From: Macrosoma leucophasiata
Lineage: Eukaryota > Arthropoda > Insecta > Lepidoptera > Hedylidae
Assembly: GCA_036365455.1 (NCBI GenBank)
Contig: JAWQUS010000016.1
Coordinates: 17,383,001-17,447,000 of the forward strand
Reading direction: 5' to 3'
DNA length: 64,000 nucleotides
Shown: piece by piece, positions 46,343 to 58,328 of the stretch
How positions within the stretch are numbered: position 1 is the first letter of the stretch
Layout: each line of letters starts with the position of its first letter
The notes under the pieces: generated by a model
What the model saw: the letters and a program-made list of their open reading frames with translations, nothing else
What the model was told of the DNA's origin: nothing
The model's database searches: none
Translations under genes and position numbers: made by a program

Positions 46343-48330
46343 GTTCATTAGGCAGTTGTGCTAACTTTATTTAGGCTGAGAGCTCTGTGCTCGCCGATTG
46401 CTCGGTGAAGTAGACTAGTGCCGTCACGACATGTTCCATCTACATAAGTTCATTAAAAAAAAAAGATTCCGACGAATTGAGAACCTTTTTTTTAAGTCGG
46501 TTAAAAAAGACCTCAAAAGAGTCGATCTACATTACCAACTCTGTGGTACATTTTTATAAGTAGGCGACAGTAACCACAATTTTAGTAACATACGTTAAAA
46601 CCCGCCAGCTTTTATATGACAAAAAATCAATCAAATCTTTAGTTAAGAAAGAATTGATGTTATTAATTTAAACTCAGAAATTATTTTTGTTCTTACCAAC
46701 ACTAAGAGGAGTCCAGCTCATCTTAATACTTGGCTATCGGCCATCAATAAACTATAAAGATAACCTACAAAGATATATAAAATCCTCAACACGCTTGAGG
46801 CAGGCATCAATTGAGACATTAAACTAAATTGCATGCACATTTTCCCATATGGTAATACAGTGCGTGCGCGCGCATTTATGCCCTATACAATCATAATACT
46901 TGAATTAAGGATTAATAAAGAAACCAGCTTTTGACCTGGTCATTGCAAGACCCATAAGTAAGTAAGCAGTGCACTAAAAAACCTGTTTCATCGACCAAAT
47001 AGTTTCAGTTTCTCTGTCTGCTTACAAAATGCTTGGCATTACATTATACGGTACCTACGTGTCGTCCTGGACATATTTTATCCAATAAGGTAGGTATTTA
47101 CCTAAGTTCTAATACAGATAAGAAATATTTGTATAATTTTGATCTTTTGATACAAAGAAATACGAGTAGATAGATACAATAAAATTCTATGTCATACCTA
47201 TAGGTTTTTTCTAATTTCAACAACTGTATGGCCCCGTAATAACTATCACAGAGACATACCAACGTACTTAACATCAAGTCATCAGTGGCCTGGGGCGGCA
47301 TTAGGAGGCCCCTAGGCCCCCGACCCTCTATTTCTGACATACAAGTTACATTAAAGAACCAAAAAAAAAACAAGCGAGCAAACAAAACTACATTTTGCTC
47401 TGTAAATGTAAAATCTCTTAAATTTGGTGTAAAACGGTCATGATTCAAAACTCAGTCGATCTGTGTCTCAGTCGATCCCAGACCTGAGGCCAATGGCGGA
47501 CCACCCCTGCTAACCCCCTCCGCCCTAGTCCGCCAATGAGTATTACAGTTACTGCAAACTGTAGTATTATTTCTTAAAGCAATACGTACTTATCAAATTA
47601 CGAGCAAAAGGACTACAAAAATAAAATTAAATTAGGCACTTAAAGCAGAATGGCACTCCTGAGATGACAATGAATATAACACCACGCCAAAATTTAAACG
47701 CTCACATTAATATGATTCAGATGGCTCCAAAGAAGTTCAGTATTTTAGTTTACTAGAAATGAAACTCAAAAAATACTGAAAATGTTTACCTTATTGAATA
47801 GGTAACAACATAGATACAGCAAAAATTAACGAATTTATTTCTTTAACATTGATTATTAATCAAAAGTTAATACGCATCTAGTTTAGATTTCTATTATTAG
47901 ATAGTTATTTCCTTTAAAACCCTATTACCAAGGTGCTTTGTATTATTATTCGTTAACTACGCATTTAGATATTATAAGCAATTATTTTTTTGTCCCTATA
48001 GTAACGGGACCTGCATTCTTTAACACGATAGGCATTAAAGGCCACAAGACATGCTAGAGAACAGAGTAATTGGGTTTTTATGTGCAAATTGCATATGATA
48101 AAGTTGCTAAATAGCTGGTTTGAGCGTATTTAAACTTCGTTAATCGTTTAATTATTTGCGAGAGTAGGTTCTGCCTCTAGTAAGTGAATTATTTCTAATC
48201 GTAAAATACGGCGTTGGGTGAAAGAAGGTCAGGTAGGTTTTTGCCTAGCCGCGGCTACTGGTATATGGCCGTCATCTATCACCTCCGAGGACCTCCATGC
48301 GATGTACCACGGGAAGTCTGTCACCCAAAT
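46343..48330. other. Intronic sequence, mostly non-coding
   Basis: Holds the short lepidopteran tail at 46455-46512 (partner at 26725) and no supported gene. The minus-strand frame at 47098-47448 has no domain. Confidence 0.4.
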
Positions 48331-48460
48331 GATGAAGAGACGACCGTGTAATTCGAAGGGTCGCGGCTTCGATCCCCTTTGTATGGCCTACAAATATTTG
48401 TTTCGGGTCTGGGGGTTTGTGCATGTGTTTCGTGTGTATTATACGGCTTACCTCAAAGTA
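48331..48460 (+). repeat. tRNA-derived SINE, partial
   Basis: ACGACCGTGTAATTCGAAGGG and box B GGCTTCGATCCCC are followed by a TATGGCCTACAAATATTTGTTTCGG body. The same family is at 55738-55896 (opposite strand). Confidence 0.6.
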
Positions 48461-48584
48461 CCATGAGCGTCGTAACGTAAGGGGTATTCAATCTAGCCTA
48501 ATTAACCAAACTCTACCATATATTTACCAACCTGCCTCCTGTCCCCTTAAGTGCCATGTTTCTAACCCATCATGTCTCCAACAG

Positions 48585-48724
48585 GTATGGTTCCAGAATC
48601 GAAGGGCGAAGTGGCGAAAGAAGGAGCATACGAAGAAGGGTCCAGGACGGCCAGCGCACAACGCTCACCCACAATCCTGCTCCGGCGAACCCATCCCGCC
48701 CCATGAGCTCCGAGCTCGCGAGAG
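48585..48724 (+). CDS. unc-4: unc-4 exon with homeodomain helix 3 end and linker
   Basis: Follows a CTCCAACAG acceptor and opens with VWFQNRRAKWRKKE, the rest of the recognition helix, including Gln50 and Asn51 that contact DNA. Next comes the basic, Gly/Pro-rich extension HTKKGPGRPAHNAHP and a CSGEPI motif, both characteristic of Unc-4/Uncx. Ends AG/GTGAGC, phase 2. The reading frame joins exactly to the exons before and after, which supports both splice sites. Confidence 0.93.
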
Positions 48725-49332
48725 GTGAGCAGATTACAATCCATACTGTTGTGGTGAAGTCTTCTGTGTTATGCTGAATAACAAAATTTCTCAGGTCTAG
48801 ATATGAAATAATCTTCCCTCGATTTGGAATGTTTTAAAGTACCTGATATTCTTAAGCCATTATCGATTTCTATGTCTTTTCTTCTGCAATCGCTGCCATG
48901 TGATTTCAGAAAAGTGGCATCCATAAAATTTCTCTAAAATGTATCCAATCAAACTTGAGACACTGTTAGGATAAGGAGGTGTGTTGAGCGAGCAAAATTT
49001 AAAGTAAATTTCTTAAATCTGTTTAGTTCGTCTCCTTAACTCGTTATTGTATCAATCAAGTCGACATTTATACAGATATTACAATAAAATTATTGTAATC
49101 TTGACACTTGATAACGATTGTTAGATGATATTCCAACATGTGAACGAATGGCGACCCAATTTGCTGGAATATTGTAATTTTACGATCGACCCATCTTGGC
49201 CTTTGATAGGTACTTGCCCTCATAAAATTATTATAGCTATTAATTAAATTGCAACTGTCCAATTTTTTACTATTGCCAATTATCCATGTACTATTAGGTT
49301 CTATACTAATTAGGCCCTACAATTTCCAACAG

Positions 49333-49852
49333 GGCGAGAAGAAGAAAGAAGTTGGCAAAAGCGCTAGATCGTCAGGCAAGAAAGTTGCGAGCCAAAGGCA
49401 TCGCTGTGGATCTCGAAGCGTTGAAAGCGGAGTATTTAGCTCAGCATAGGAATAGCGGCCTATACTCGGATTCTGACGGGGAGGTAGAAGGAGAAGAATG
49501 TATGATCGACGTGGTCGGCGGAGACTCTTGCCATGACTCCGGCCCAGAAGACTTTTCCTTGTCAGGAAGGCTACGGGCGCCGTCCGGTGGCGACGCAATC
49601 AACAATTCCGATAGTTCAACGTCGGACGCCCATTCTGGAAGGAATTTCAGCCCCCTTCCCGACCCTCAGCCGTCTTTCTTCAAGCAGTTCAACTCCCCTG
49701 GTGGAACCTTCGAGAAATTCGACTTCGATTCGGGGAGAGCCGTCTCCTTAGACTTAAGCGGTGGTGGGACCGCCACCGAACAGGATTTATCAAAAAACGG
49801 GGGAACAAGGAAACACAATCCGTTTAGTATAGAATCACTGCTTAACACGTGA
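49333..49852 (+). CDS. unc-4: unc-4 terminal coding exon with eh1-like motif
   Basis: Follows TTTCCAACAG. In the frame set by the previous exon it begins with a basic Arg/Lys run, then KKLAKALDRQARKLRAKG and VDLEALKAEYL, the conserved basic helix found after the Unc-4/Uncx homeodomain. An acidic, Ser/Gly-rich tail follows. The protein ends in HNPFSIESLLNT before a TGA at 49850. Phe-Ser-Ile-Glu-Ser-Leu-Leu fits the eh1 consensus that recruits Groucho/TLE (UNC-37), the known partner of UNC-4. A large minus-strand frame over this exon is a shadow. Confidence 0.93.
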
Positions 49853-50480
49853 AAATGACTCTTAGAATATGTACTTAAACATAGAGGCTCCCCGATCTAA
49901 GTTTTACGTTGAGTGACACAAACAGGCATTTCGTGGAATGTTCCTTTGCTTTAATATTAATGAATTGTTATTATCATTAGTTCTAATCAGCGTCGGTAAT
50001 AAAGACTTCATAGGTACCAGTTAACATATCTATTGTAAATACTAGATTAGAGATTTGTATTATATACATGTAGGTAGTAGTGTACATAGTCTGTCTTTAT
50101 ATTTATTTTCGTCTTCAATGTTAATTTATTATTTTATTCAAATGCGGGGCAATATATTAAAATTTAATATTTGTTGATCATATTTTATTTTACGATATAA
50201 AGTTTTTTTTATTGTTGCAAATATGAATTACCAAATCATGACTTCTAAGTCATCGAATATTTACGAGCTGTATAGATGAATAATAGAACTCGATAGAGTA
50301 TACTTAATCTATGATACAGTTAACATAATTTAGACTGCTTCTTAAATAAATTGGTTAGATCGATCGATACAAATAAATCCGTATTTATTGCAATCCGAAA
50401 CACAATTTACGACTAACTTTTGAACATTTTTATGAACATCAAGCGTGTAAAATGAAAAGTTTCAATAAAAACATACTTTT
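49853..50480 (+). other. Probable 3' UTR of unc-4
   Basis: AT-rich sequence after the stop codon with poly(A) signal words AATAAA at 49998-50003 and further ones near 50344, 50373 and 50464. The true cleavage site cannot be read from sequence. Confidence 0.5.
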
Positions 50481-53400
50481 TTACTAAAAGAAAAAAATGT
50501 AGGAAGAATAAAAGATAGAATTAAAAAACAACGGAGATGATTTTTTTGCTATATCATAAATAATTTTTTGATCAAATATACGTCAATGATTAAATACCTT
50601 ACAAACCATAAATATATTACCTGCTGACAAAAATGTAAAATCAAATACCCTGATGACAATTTAAATTATTATTCGAGTTAAAAGAATAACTATTAATTAC
50701 ACCATTTTCTCATATACATAATTTTACTACTCCTCAGTGCTATCGATTGGTTATTGTTTGGACCTATTTTTGCTGCCTTTAAAGCAATAAATATTGTATA
50801 ATTGCCGCATGGAAATATATTTAAAATGGCAACGTAAATACAATTACAATTGGCAAAAGAAATACAATCTTACGTCGTAAAATGACTACAATTAATGATT
50901 GTTTAACGCGAAACGGCCGATAAGGGAGCCAATTAGCAAAACAATATGGCCGACATGGTACGCGTATATTGCCAGTTTCAACACGGTACCGTTTCTTGGA
51001 AAAATCATTTAAAATATGAAAAACAATCTCAAAAATGAAATCACCGTTTTGATTTTCATTAAATAATTTTAACAATGAAAATATTTTATTTTTATCAAAA
51101 CTTTAATGCTGTAAATTAATCCAATTTTAACATATCCATTACTGATTCGAAATTTAAGTGCAGTCTTGTACTTAATACTTATCCGTAAAGTGTTTTAATT
51201 TTAATTATTATCTTATAATGACTGAATTTATTATTTTTCTGGTATTATAATATTAACTAGCGAGGATACACTTAATTTAAAAATTACGTCAATACTTGAA
51301 AGTTTCATTTAAAACAAGAAAGGTTAATTACTGTAAGATAAAGCATATTTCCCTTTGTATTAAACTTTATTTTTTATTAACTACTGTTCCTTGAGAAATA
51401 TTATACCAACATTAGTACTTGGCTATAAAAATATGTACACTCCCACCTGTATTTCAATATTTTTAATACCTACATAGATGTGCAGTCAGTTACGTAAATC
51501 TGTTCACAACTAGATATGAGGTGCGTGATATACGCTACTTAAGATTGTGTTTTCATATAAATATAATGCCATTTGTATATTTATTGGATAATAATAAAAT
51601 TGGAATATCATTTTGTTTACTTTCTAAATTCTTACAAAAAATTACCTCAAATTGAGAATCATTTAACATTTCAACACGTTTATGCCGCAGTTTGTACTCC
51701 ATATCCGTTGTTTTACTACAAAGTGTACGAACTATTACACAATTGACCAAAATGAAACGAAACTAACAACGGTTTAATATATTTACATAGATTGTACTTA
51801 AGTTATGGTTTTGTAAATAGAATTTATAAGAGTTTTTTTTTATTACTTGTATAATGTGTGAGGGCGTTTAGTAGCACAGTCGCACGTCATGACACAATCG
51901 GTTAAGATAAAGTTATCTAGACATCTGGGTCTAATTCAAACAGAATAGTTGTTGAATCGCAACTGAATCGATTCGTTATCTTACTCTAACATAAGCCGCG
52001 CGCTTTGGTTAAAGCAAGAAGGTACCACACGTTCTGCATGACACCTGCGTGCATGGATTTGCTGACCGACGACTATTTTGTTGTGAGAATTAAGCCAATA
52101 ATATCATTATAGCAGCAATGTGATAGTGTACTACTACAGGACTTTCCTTATTTAAAACAAAAATATGAGTTCAAGCAATTTTCTCCAAACTGCAACAATA
52201 CATATATGTATTAAGTTTTAAAATAAAAATCGTAGTATAATGTGTGCATACATCTACCCTACGTACATAAAACCTGAAGAGTGAAAATCGATATATACAA
52301 TGATTTCGGAAATATGTATTTCGAAGGAACAAAACACAGTAACCTGGTATTTATTTTAATAGGATCTACCTAATCAATAAACTAAACTAAACTAAAAAAA
52401 AGCTATTATACATTCCTATTAACAGTACAAGTAATGAATAAAGAAAACGTGAGATGTTTTCTTTATTTATTACTTTTTGAGAAAAAAGAGAATTTATGCG
52501 ATTGTTCTTCTTTACTTGTTGAGCTAATAATGATGGACATAACAAAACGAAACGAATTTAAGTAAAAACCTTTTCATTCAATGCTTGAAAAAAACATTTT
52601 TTGTCCTAAAAAATGATGACACAACGAAAAAGAACAACTACAATTCATATTCAAGCATTTCTAGCTGCGATCTGAGTGATCTCTGATACATGTGGCTGAT
52701 GATAAATAATAAAAACTAAATTACATGATTCCTGTTTATTTAGCGGGTTATGCTATCATTGGTATCTATTATACGAAAAAGCACATCTCTGCTATACACT
52801 ATTTGGTAAATTTGCGAAATTGTGGATATATATGGATATATGTTTATGAAAATAATCTAACATTCAGGGTCTTTGGTAATAATCAACGTAATAATTTAGA
52901 ATAACATTGAAAAACCACACATATACTTTTAAAAATATTTTTTTTTTCTAGTCCTGCCGTGCTGCCGTGTATGATTCTTGGTGTTGTTTCGTAGACACCT
53001 CCTAGCGCGAGGCCGTAGTACAATGCTACGCAGAGCTGTTGCTAATAAACGTTCGACCTTATATCATTAATATAGAGTTTATTATGATTCGAAGTGGTCA
53101 ATTAATTTTTATATATTTTACGAAAAAAAACAAATTCTCAAAATGCGTAGAGCAAATATTGTTTATTGTGTTGTATAGATTAGCTCGTAGCGAGGATGCG
53201 TATATTACCAAAGGCCCTGTAGTGTGATTTGCGATAGCAATTTCTGTTATTATTGATTGAGTTTTACACATTTTAATAAAAACTTATTAAAAAAAAAAGT
53301 ATATAAAAGGGTAAACTGTTATAGTAGCAACACTTAAAAATGTTTAAATGTCAAACAGTTTAAATGGCCAAATTCCAGTGCAAATTGCAATGTTCTTCAT

Positions 53401-53948
53401 AAGTTATGTAATGTTGTTATGTTACGCAACTCATTACAATAATTGCAATATTTGGCAAGATTTTATGGTTTATAATTTTATTTAAATGAACTCTCCTTAT
53501 ATAAATACTTATATAATACATGAGTATATGAATAGCTATATGATGAGCTATATGAATAGCTTTTCTTTGATCTGAAAATCTTCGTCCTATCACATTGCTA
53601 CATACCCATATGTCCAATAAACATTTAAAGGTTTTTTTGAGAACCATTCAAACGAACGCATGTACCTTATGTGATCACATGAACTAAGACATCATAGTGT
53701 AGTCATTAACGCTGTAAATTTTGTAGTCCGGAACAACACATTAGGTACAAAATACTTAAGTTTATTTATATTTATAGATGAAAAAAAAAGTTGAGACGTG
53801 ATGGATAAATATTTGTAAATTGATTATCACAATGTGTAAGGTGTAAAAAGTATGTTATGTGAGTAACTTATTGAATCAAAATATAACGTCATTAAACTAA
53901 ATTGTTTTATTTTTATTTCTTTTACAGTTATTATTTTTATTTATTTAA
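50481..53948. other. AT-rich 3' flank without supported genes
   Basis: No frame with a recognisable domain and no family R copy until 53949, a notably repeat-poor 3.4 kb for this window. A slightly richer block lies at 51850-52100. Confidence 0.45.
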
Positions 53949-54119
53949 TGTACGGTCCTGTAATTTCCGGCACAGAGGCATAACACCTTACTCCTCAGGA
54001 GTGGTAACGCATCTGCATTTTGACTTTTAGTCTTTGTATAGGTGTCTACAGGCTGCCGTCATCACTTAACATCAATGTGAACTGCATGCTTGTTTGTCAC
54101 TTTCATTACATAAAAAAAA
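53949..54119 (+). repeat. Family R copy, 5'-truncated
   Basis: From TGTACGGTCCTGTAATTTCCG to an A8 tail. Confidence 0.8.
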
Positions 54120-54277
54120 GTTTAATACCTATACTAACTGGTACTATATAATACCTATTGTGGTAGTGTACGTAGAAGACAGTTCTAAAGTAAGTTCGAA
54201 AGCTAAGTCACCAATAGCTATTGTGTTCTGATTGAATGGTAGTGTTGATCTGATCAGTGCACCATGTGCTAATGGCT

Positions 54278-54459
54278 TTATGTAATGAAGGTGGCAAACA
54301 AGCATGCAGTTCACATGAATGGTAAGTGACGTCTGCGTATAATCTAATCTACACAAGAACTATTGGTAAAAATGCAAACGTATTGCCACTCCTGAGGTCT
54401 AATTTGTTGTGACTCTATTATAGTTATTGCGAGGCTATACATTACCACCCGGCAGACAA
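54278..54459 (-). repeat. Family R copy, diverged partial
   Basis: From TTTATGTAATGAAGGTGGC to ACATTACCACCCGG. Confidence 0.7.
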
Positions 54460-54815
54460 GTTTGTGGTAAGTGAATACTGCAAGCCTACAGTCCTAAAAA
54501 AACAAAGATCGAAAATGTATTGTCGAGTTTTGGCGGGAACCTTGAAAGAGGCGTGCTCTTATTTTATTTCATTTTCTTGGTGTATTTTTAAGTGGCATTT
54601 TGTTTGATATAGGTTTATAACAGTGCCCGTGTATAGTGAAATAGAATAACAGTGCGAAAACACGACCTTTCAGGTTGCCTCCAAAACTTCATTGTAAATG
54701 TTCTGGTAAAGTAGCCATCGCTTTACTCGACTTAAAAAATGTATTGTCATTCTTGACGCCTAAATTGTTATGTCTTTGTGACAGAAATTAGAACTGGCCC
54801 GTACATTAACATCCA
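54460..54815 (-). repeat. Old family R copy split by a younger retroposon
   Basis: GGCAGACAAG... to AAAATGTATTGTC resumes after the insertion at 54749 with ATTCTTGACGCCTAAATTG and ends ACATTAACATC, next to a MITE. Confidence 0.65.
54525..54735 (+). mobile_element. Single-unit copy of the foldback retroposon family, with 13-bp duplication
   Basis: Starts GAGTTTTGGCGGGAACC and ends CTTTACTCGACTTAA. It is flanked by AAAATGTATTGTC at 54512-54524 and 54736-54748. Its 211 bases match the arm of the 39.9-40.8 kb composite, which shows that a single arm is the mobile unit. Confidence 0.85.
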
Positions 54816-54817
54816 TA

Positions 54818-55114
54818 GAGCAACGCGGGCCACGGCAGGTCGGAGGGGAGTAGTCATAGCGTTTATTACCGATGCAAAACAGTCTGTAAGTTTTTGCGGG
54901 GGGAAATGCGTGTGATACACACACACTACAAAAATCGTCTATTACTACGAAACTCACACCTTGACTTTAACAAAATACATAAACAATTTCACGCACACAT
55001 TTAAACTTCTAGGCGACAGGAATAGGCCCAATTGGGCTTGTACTTTGACAGAGGGGAAAGCCTGCATATGGCTACTACCTTTCAGTCCGCCATGGCCGCT
55101 GGCCCGTGTTGCTC
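54818..55114. mobile_element. TA-flanked MITE, second copy
   Basis: Same terminal repeats and body as 29503-29795. The left TA (54816-54817) is kept; the right one is TG, so the duplication has decayed. Confidence 0.75.
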
Positions 55115-55334
55115 TGTTAACATTTAATCATAACCTGATAATGGTCAACCAAATGGTGGTCCATTCGGTGGCGGATAGATAAGGTAGGGAGGTAAAATAT
55201 TATAGTGGTTCCTGTCTACGACGTCTAGCGCTGACTCTGGTAGTCTACTACCGGAAAATCTGCGAAACAAAATTATCATGAACCAATGAGGTCAATATAC
55301 CTATAGAGATGATACCAGGAACAAACAACTGTTC

Positions 55335-55587
55335 ATCATATCAGCCATAGGACGTCCACTGCTGAACATAGGCCTCCCCCAATGACCTCCATGCCGACCG
55401 ATCGGAAGCGACGTGCATCCAACGGGTACCTGCAGCCTTGATCAGGTCGTCGGTCCATCTTGCAGGTGGACGTCCTACGCTGCGTTTGCCGATACGTAGT
55501 CTCCACTCGAGAACCTTTCTGCCCCAGCGGCTATCGGTTCGCCGAGCTATGTGCCCTGCCCATTGCCACTTCAGCTTGGAAATCTGT
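55335..55587 (-). mobile_element. 5'-truncated RTE-type LINE 3' end
   Basis: The minus strand encodes the C-terminal part of the RTE-like ORF (Lys-Trp-Gln-Trp-Ala-Gly-His, then Trp-Thr-Asp-Asp-Leu, ending Gln-Gln-Trp-type) and an ATGATGA tail. Nearly identical to the 63384-63738 copy over 250 bases. Confidence 0.8.
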
Positions 55588-55737
55588 TACCGTTTTTAAA
55601 TTGTTGATATTTACGTGAAACGTTTCACGTCATCTGTCATATTACAATGTGAAAGTGTGGTAAATTGACTTCAAGAAACTGAAACTATAAAATTAAAAAA
55701 AGACGCTTACACTCACAGCCTTACAGTAGGTATAAAC

Positions 55738-55896
55738 CTGTGTCGTGGGTGCCGTTGTACAGATACAACACATTCACGAACACCCAGATCCGAAACAAAT
55801 ATCTGTGGGCCATACAAAAATTTATCCCGTTGCGGGGATCGAACCTGCGACCCTTCGAATCAAACGGTCACCTCACACCGTTGGACTAACCGGGTC
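55738..55896 (-). repeat. tRNA-derived SINE
   Basis: On the minus strand: GACGACCCGGTTAGTCCAACGG (box A) and GCAGGTTCGATCCCC (box B), then a TATGGCCCACAGATATTTGTTTCGG body. The tRNA-like head cannot fold a full acceptor stem, so it is a SINE and not a tRNA gene. Confidence 0.7.
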
Positions 55897-56395
55897 GTCA
55901 AATTCGGAACTATGAGACCAAGAGGATGTATCCTGGAGGAGGTATCCTGTTTAGTAAGTACATTAGGTTAATGTCGTGAACTGATTTTTTGGTCGATAAT
56001 GGCATTAATTCTGTCCTTTGTTTTGTCTTAAACAATAACACAAATAACTTTTTAACCGAAATAAGTACCCATAAAACGCTGCCAATATAAATGTGAGAAA
56101 TGCATAAAAATTCGACCCACTGCGGACCGCAGCGAATGCATACGCTGTGCTCTTAATAAATTTAAATTTTCTCAAATTATCTGCCAAATGTTTACCTCGC
56201 CGCCTTTGATATCCGATATCCGTATCCGACGTGTTCCTGATGCGCGTGACGTATTGTTTTACAATGCGCAAATTATACGAATGAATTGTTATTGCTACAT
56301 CGTCTTGTAAAAATATTTAAGTGACTCCGCAAAAACAACTTCAGTTATAATTTTACTGAATGTAAATATGTAGGTATTACGTACCTCGTATACCA
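55897..56395. other. Non-coding, nothing recognised
   Basis: The minus-strand frame at 56005-56271 has no domain. Confidence 0.4.
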
Positions 56396-56659
56396 TTTTT
56401 TTATGTTATGATAATGGCAAACAAGCATGCAGTTCACATTGATGTTAAGTGATGACTGCAGCCTATAGACACCCACACAAAGACCAAGGTCAAAGTGCAG
56501 ATGCGTTACCACTCCGGAGGCCTAAGGTGTTACGCCTCTATTCCGGAAATTACAGATCGGACACGATAGTGCTGAACACTACCATTTAGCGGCAAGTATA
56601 TTAGGTAATGCGGTGGTGCCTACGCCCGCGAGCTCCATCACTGGAGCTCTACCACCAGT
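56396..56659 (-). repeat. Family R copy
   Basis: Near full length, with an internal deletion of about 20 bases after GGAAATTACAG. Confidence 0.85.
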
Positions 56660-56906
56660 ACAAATCCTACCCTACCTACCAAAATATAAGGAAATAGTAA
56701 TAATATATATACAGAAACAAAATAGCAACATACATTTTGTAAAACACATAACTTACCTCTATTTATTCTTACAACGAGAAACAAGAAATCATTTGCCTGT
56801 CAGGAGTGTTCAAGATGATCATCACAACTGTAATTTAAGACGGTAGACGACGAATAAATCACGGTAAAATGTTATTGGAAATATAACATTTATCTAACAT
56901 TCTTTG

Positions 56907-57005
56907 TATGTATGTATCTTCACGCCAGGTCCCTAACGGGGTAGGCAGAGAGTGTAGAGCGCCAGATATCCCGGTTCTGACAAACCTCTCGTGCCTCGTC
57001 TACCT
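56907..57005 (-). mobile_element. LINE 3' end with (ATAC)n tail and 14-bp duplication
   Basis: The minus strand encodes the end of a non-LTR ORF (Cys-Gln-x-Arg-Asp-Ile-Trp-Arg-Ser-type motif, stop) and an ATACATACATAC tail. It is flanked by TCTAACATTCTTTG (56893-56906) and TCTAACATTATTTG (57006-57019), one mismatch. Confidence 0.75.
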
Positions 57006-57538
57006 TCTAACATTATTTGTAATGCCAAAAAACCTAATATGCAGTTAGACAATCTGGGGGAATGGGGCAGTACACCCGCTAAGACGAGCAAAGGAGGATT
57101 TATTTATATTAACATTATTATTTTAAAAGTAGAATAAAACTCTAAAGGAACTGCGATATTTTCTTCAGAATTCTTTGCATATCCCGAATCTTAACATAAT
57201 TTGAAAAATAATGTTAACGAAAATAAACCGCAATATATATGTAAAGAGTTAATTTATTTAATTTCTCAATTTTTAGTGAGAACTAAAATTAATTTGTGTC
57301 ACAAATTTTAAAAAAAAACAGAAAACGTTAGTAGTAGGTACCTACTTAGACGTATTTAATCAACTTATGTTGAAAATAAACATAGCCAATTTCTCAATTG
57401 TACCGAACTCATTGCGCACCAGTCTGACTTGCCATTGGCAGGCTTTTTGTATAATAATTTTATTTCTACTCTATGATGCGCACAAATTTCAGTTAACAGC
57501 TGTAAACCGTAATTACCTAATGTCTACACATTTTGAAT

Positions 57539-57756
57539 AAGACAAGACAAGACAAGACCAAGACTGACCTACCATGACCAAATAGGTCAAGTTCTGTCTG
57601 ATGGTGGGGTCAAAAGTCTTAGGAATCGGCGTGCATGAAGAGAATGATGAAGGTAGATGAGGCACGAGAGGTATGTCAGGACCGGGATATCTGGCGCTCT
57701 ACACTCTCTGCCTACCCCGCTAGGGACCTGGCGTGAAAATACATACAAACATACAT
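57539..57756 (+). mobile_element. Second copy of the same LINE 3' end, inverted relative to the first
   Basis: Encodes the same C-terminal tail (CQDRDIWRSTLSAYPARDLA, then stop) and ends ATACATACAAACATAC. Flanked by ACATTTTGAAT (57528-57538) and ACATTCTGAAT (57757-57767), one mismatch. An AAGAC run lies near its 5' end. Confidence 0.75.
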
Positions 57757-57767
57757 ACATTCTGAAT

Positions 57768-58240
57768 TTAGTGCTAAATAACAACATGAAACATTGAAGA
57801 AATACCTACTTTTAAATTCTAATAAATCTTGAAACCATTCATTAGCATGAAGGATATTAATTAATTAAGTATTAAAATTTAATTAAAATAATTATCGATA
57901 CGTAATTGAATACACGGCAATATAAATTTACGATCTAGCTTCTAGTGGTGATTAAATGAAAATTAGGTATTTGCATAATTAATAAAGGCTTTGTATACAT
58001 GTAAGGAAACTAATGCGAGAGGTGTGGTGATACGTATTGTCATTAAAATATTAAATTATGCATCTTAAAATAAGTAGTATATATCTGTAAATTTATAATT
58101 ATTAGCGTATTTAACTCGGCTTAGAAAATTAAATCTTTTGCGTAATTTAAATTCATACAATTAAGTATAGGTGTTTTAGAAAAATCGGTCAAGTGTGAAT
58201 CTAACTCGCGTGTACAGGATTCCGTAGTTTAAATATTTTC
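57768..58240. other. AT-rich non-coding stretch
   Basis: Nothing recognised apart from the short inverse lepidopteran repeat tail at 58180-58225 (partner of 13215-13268). Confidence 0.4.
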
Positions 58241-58325
58241 TACTAGCTCAACCCACGACTTCATCCGCGTAGCTACTGAACAATCATTTTGTTAAATTCT
58301 ACGCGGATAAAGTCGCGGGAACATA
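58241..58325. repeat. Pair of inverted Helitron-like ends
   Basis: ACTAGCTCAACCCACGACTTC with ATCCGCGTAG (minus-sense 3' terminus ending in CTAGT) faces CTACGCGGATAAAGTCGCGGG in plus sense. A mariner begins three bases later. Confidence 0.45.
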
Positions 58326-58328
58326 ATA

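Noticed and set aside
47098..47448. 116-codon minus-strand frame in the unc-4 intron
   Set aside because: No domain, low-complexity ends, no splice sites supporting it.
49317..49598. 93-codon minus-strand frame
   Set aside because: Antisense shadow of the last unc-4 exon.
55817..55896. tRNA-like sequence with good A and B boxes
   Set aside because: The acceptor and anticodon stems do not pair and a SINE body follows; it is a SINE head, not a tRNA gene.
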